From positions 4,509,001 to 4,573,000 of the forward strand of contig CATNEN010000038.1 in NCBI GenBank assembly GCA_950097015.1: a stretch of DNA of 64,000 nucleotides, given 5' to 3'. Made by a program: the position numbers and the translations under genes. Shown here in pieces: positions 61,905 to 64,000 of this stretch (its first letter is position 1; each line of letters opens with the position of its first letter). Origin of the DNA: Macrostomum hystrix. Taxonomy: Eukaryota > Platyhelminthes > Macrostomidae. The notes under the pieces are model-generated. The model saw nothing but the letters and a program-made list of their open reading frames with translations. It was not told the DNA's origin and made no database searches.

Positions 61905-61934
61905 GGCTTTATGTACTACCGAAAGTTTGCAGCC

Positions 61935-62399
61935 ATGTCTGCAGTTCGCAGAGTACTACTAGCAGTAGATGGCAGCGAGCACTCCGATAGGGCACTGAAG
62001 TTCTACGCCGATAGTGTCTGGCAGCCAAACGATGAGGTGATCTTCGTCTATTGCGTTGAGCCGCCGCGTCTCTCCCTCGGCGACATAGTGTCCACCGGGG
62101 CGGCAGACGCCTTTGCCAAAGGCGTTGAGTCCGCCATTGAAGAAGGCCATAGGCTAGCTGACGAGCTCAGAGCCAAATGCACAGCCATGGGCCTAACTAG
62201 CACTGTGCGCTTCGTGGAACGCATGGAACCCAATGGGCCCGGCCCAGCCATTGTGGATGTCAGCCAGGAGGAGGGCGTCACCTGCATTGTGCTGGGCACA
62301 AGAGGCCGCGGCAAGGTCAGGAGAACCTTTCTAGGAAGCGTGTCCGACTATGTGCTGCATCACTCGCGCAAGCCTGTGCTCATTGTGCCCCCGCAGTGA
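61935..62399 (+). CDS. Universal stress protein (UspA family)
   Basis: A single exon encodes 154 residues, the usual size of one UspA domain. It starts with the typical first strand RRVLLAVDGSEHSDRALKF. It ends with the ATP-binding signature G-2x-G-9x-G-S, seen as GTRGRG...LGSVSDYVLHHS, followed by the final strand PVLIVP. The ATP-binding form of the fold is therefore predicted. Family members are linked to stress tolerance; the exact role here is unknown. ATG 61935 was chosen because it directly precedes the domain; an upstream in-frame ATG at 61884 would add 17 residues across a likely splice acceptor. Such genes are widespread in bacteria, plants, cnidarians, molluscs and flatworms and absent from vertebrates. 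Minisatellites flank it on both sides; codon use matches the neighbouring genes. Confidence 0.95.
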   Translation: MSAVRRVLLAVDGSEHSDRALKFYADSVWQPNDEVIFVYCVEPPRLSLGDIVSTGAADAFAKGVESAIEEGHRLADELRAKCTAMGLTSTVRFVERMEPNGPGPAIVDVSQEEGVTCIVLGTRGRGKVRRTFLGSVSDYVLHHSRKPVLIVPPQ

Positions 62400-62401
62400 G
62401 G

Positions 62402-62800
62402 TCTCTTGCCTTCTGACTGTCTTCTCCCACCTGACTGTCTTCTCCCACCTGACTGTCTTCTCCCACCTGTCTGTCTTCTCCCACCTGACTGTCTTCTCCC
62501 ACCTGACTGTCTTCTCCAACCTGACTGTCTTCTCCCACCTGACTGTCTTCTCCCACCTGACTGTCTTCTACCACCTGACTGTCTTCTCCCACCTGACTGT
62601 CTGTCTTCTACCACCTGACTGTCTTCTCCCACCTGACTGTCTTCTCCCACCTGTCTTCTACCACCTGACTGTCTTCTCCCACCTGACTGTCTTCTCCCAC
62701 CTGACTGTCTTCTACCACCTGACTGTCTTCTCCCACCTGACTGTCTTCTACCACCTGACTGTATTCTAACACTAGACTTCTCCCATCTCCCACCTGAGTG
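62402..62800. repeat. 18-bp minisatellite starting at the USP stop codon
   Basis: About 21 units of cttctcccacctgactgt with taccacc and shortened variants. It begins within about 5-20 bp of the stop, so it is most likely within the 3' UTR. The reverse strand carries CAGGTGGGA. Confidence 0.95.
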
Positions 62801-63282
62801 TCTTATCAAATGTATATTTGCTTTATTACAAAGCAGAGAGCTTCGTTTAGTAGTTAAGACTTTATAGTTTATAATTTATTTTATTTCATTTTAATAGACT
62901 CGGTACATCTCCTTTGTTTTACTGATTCTCTTTCGCTTTTATTGTCGCTGTTTTAGTTGCTCAGAATCGATTTTATTTAAATCAGTAATTATCTTACTAT
63001 AAAATATTATTTCTATCACCAACTCTGTGATATCAATGCTTATGCGCTTTTCTGTTGCAGCTTCTGTATCTCATCGACCTAAGTCACATATTTGCATAAT
63101 CAGGATAAGTGTTTTTGTTGATGTCTGTATTGATAAGGGCTTTAAAAAAGCATTGTATTTATCAGGTTTTCTGTCGGATTAAAACCTACACACATAGATA
63201 AGTAAACCTATTCTCTAGCTTCCTTCTTCTATTACTCGCTTTTTTGCTTTTGCAGTTGTGTTTTAGTTGTGTTTGCAGCAGT
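62801..63282. other. AT-rich sequence downstream of USP
   Basis: No exon or RNA gene is seen. No clear AATAAA lies close to the array end. Confidence 0.45.
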
Positions 63283-63650
63283 TAGGGCGGATAGCTCAGT
63301 CAGTAAGGTGTCGGACTCTGGATCAGATGGTCCTGGGTTCGACTCCCGACCTAGTCTAGAACTATTCGTGCAGCCTTTGGCAAGCTGCTTTGCCCTGATG
63401 TGCACACAGTCTACTCAGCTGCAAATGAGTACCGACGAAATAATAATTCCGGCTGGCGTGGAATACTCGTAAAGCAGTTCTGTGCGGCAATTCTGTGGGG
63501 TGTGGATGCTGCCGATATGTTTGGAAAAATAAATTCCATTGCTGACACGCGGCTGTCAACCGGTGTCCGAGAGAGCCGGGGAGTACAATAGGTGTGCAGT
63601 CCCCGCCTGCTAGTGTGCCTGACACACAAGACCTGCACTGGCCCTTGGGT
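63283..63650 (+). mobile_element. tRNA-derived SINE with intact head
   Basis: The head ggatagctcagtcagtaagg (box A, Lys/Gln-tRNA-like) and tcctgggttcgactcccgac (box B) are well preserved. The 3' side of the acceptor stem does not pair with the 5' side, so it is not a functional tRNA. The core ctcagctgcaaatgagtacc follows at about 63414, equivalent to the core in the other SINE copies. This is the best-preserved copy in the window. Confidence 0.8.
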
Positions 63651-64000
63651 CTAGTGTCATATATTATTATAGTTTTCTGCGCGATCTTCTCTGTGATTAG
63701 CAGTATTGTTAGCTGGCGCTGATCATTTGTGCATTACAGCACTTCATTTTAGCAGAACATTTCCAATTAGTCCTAACGGAGCTTTTCGTATTTACTGCTG
63801 TTTATTACTCTGTGACTCAACTGCGATCTTTAAATGTCTGCTTTTTAGCTTTTCTTGCCTACCATTTTTTCTGTCATTTTGTTTTTAATCAGGTTTTTAT
63901 TTACATTTCGAACGCTCAGATGCATCGTGTCTGCCTACTTATTTGTTAGTAGCAAGGTGTGATTTTTCACTCTGTATTTGACTAGATAAGTCTCACAGCT
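63651..64000. other. AT-rich right end, nothing seen
   Basis: No supported gene or repeat. Confidence 0.45.

Noticed and set aside
62350-62809. Repeat proteins in three frames over the USP 3' array
   Set aside because: The USP frame ends at 62399 at a family-typical length; the rest is an 18-bp array open in several frames.
63283-63356. Functional tRNA gene
   Set aside because: Boxes A and B are good, but the acceptor stem does not pair and a SINE core follows.

Overview
The window looks like nuclear DNA of an invertebrate animal. Coding exons are GC-rich and split by GT-AG introns. Intergenic DNA and introns are AT-rich and filled with minisatellites. The proteins are metazoan housekeeping and ciliary families. 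A universal stress protein gene, tRNA-headed SINEs with a shared core, and splice-acceptor sequences lying directly upstream of most start codons (as expected for spliced-leader trans-splicing) together suggest a spiralian, with a free-living flatworm plausible. The phylum is an inference; no species is claimed.

Layout. Positions 1-2745 are an 11-bp minisatellite inside an intron of a minus-strand CFAP20DC gene whose N-terminal CFAP20 domain and middle part lie at 2825-7443. The rest of that gene is off the left edge. One of its introns holds an intronless, unrecognised two-membrane-segment ORF (5828-6781, minus). Positions 7444-11220 are intergenic, with a cluster of the palindrome TAGGCCTA and a decayed Tc1/mariner transposase. 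From 11221 onward all seven genes are on the plus strand: RELCH (11221-15821), ARL13B (25864-28627), STRIP1/2 (29247-34372), NDUFB3 (35653-35979), an unrecognised helical-repeat protein (37053-38517), BMS1 (41586-53364) and a universal stress protein (61935-62399). RELCH and ARL13B are separated by an 8.9-kb array of a 26-bp satellite.

Full exon models could be built for RELCH (3 exons, 1226 aa), ARL13B (5 exons, 466 aa), STRIP (8 exons, 909 aa) and BMS1 (8 exons, 1213 aa). In each case exon lengths sum to a multiple of three, phases agree at every junction, and the product is close to the family's usual length. The genes are not an operon-like pathway. Two are ciliary (CFAP20DC, ARL13B), two act in membrane traffic or signalling scaffolds (RELCH, STRIP), one is mitochondrial (NDUFB3) and one nucleolar (BMS1).

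The most striking property is tandem repetition. More than twenty minisatellite arrays, nearly all with their own private unit of 11-41 bp, cover roughly 40% of the window by summing their spans. They occupy most of the larger introns and several likely 3' UTRs. Points for a second look are: acceptors at gene starts, two BMS1 introns whose arrays stay open in frame with the upstream exon, a pair of arrays of one unit in inverted orientation (57995-60015), a recurring CAGGT (donor-like) core in otherwise unrelated units, and intronic histone-stem-loop-like motifs.
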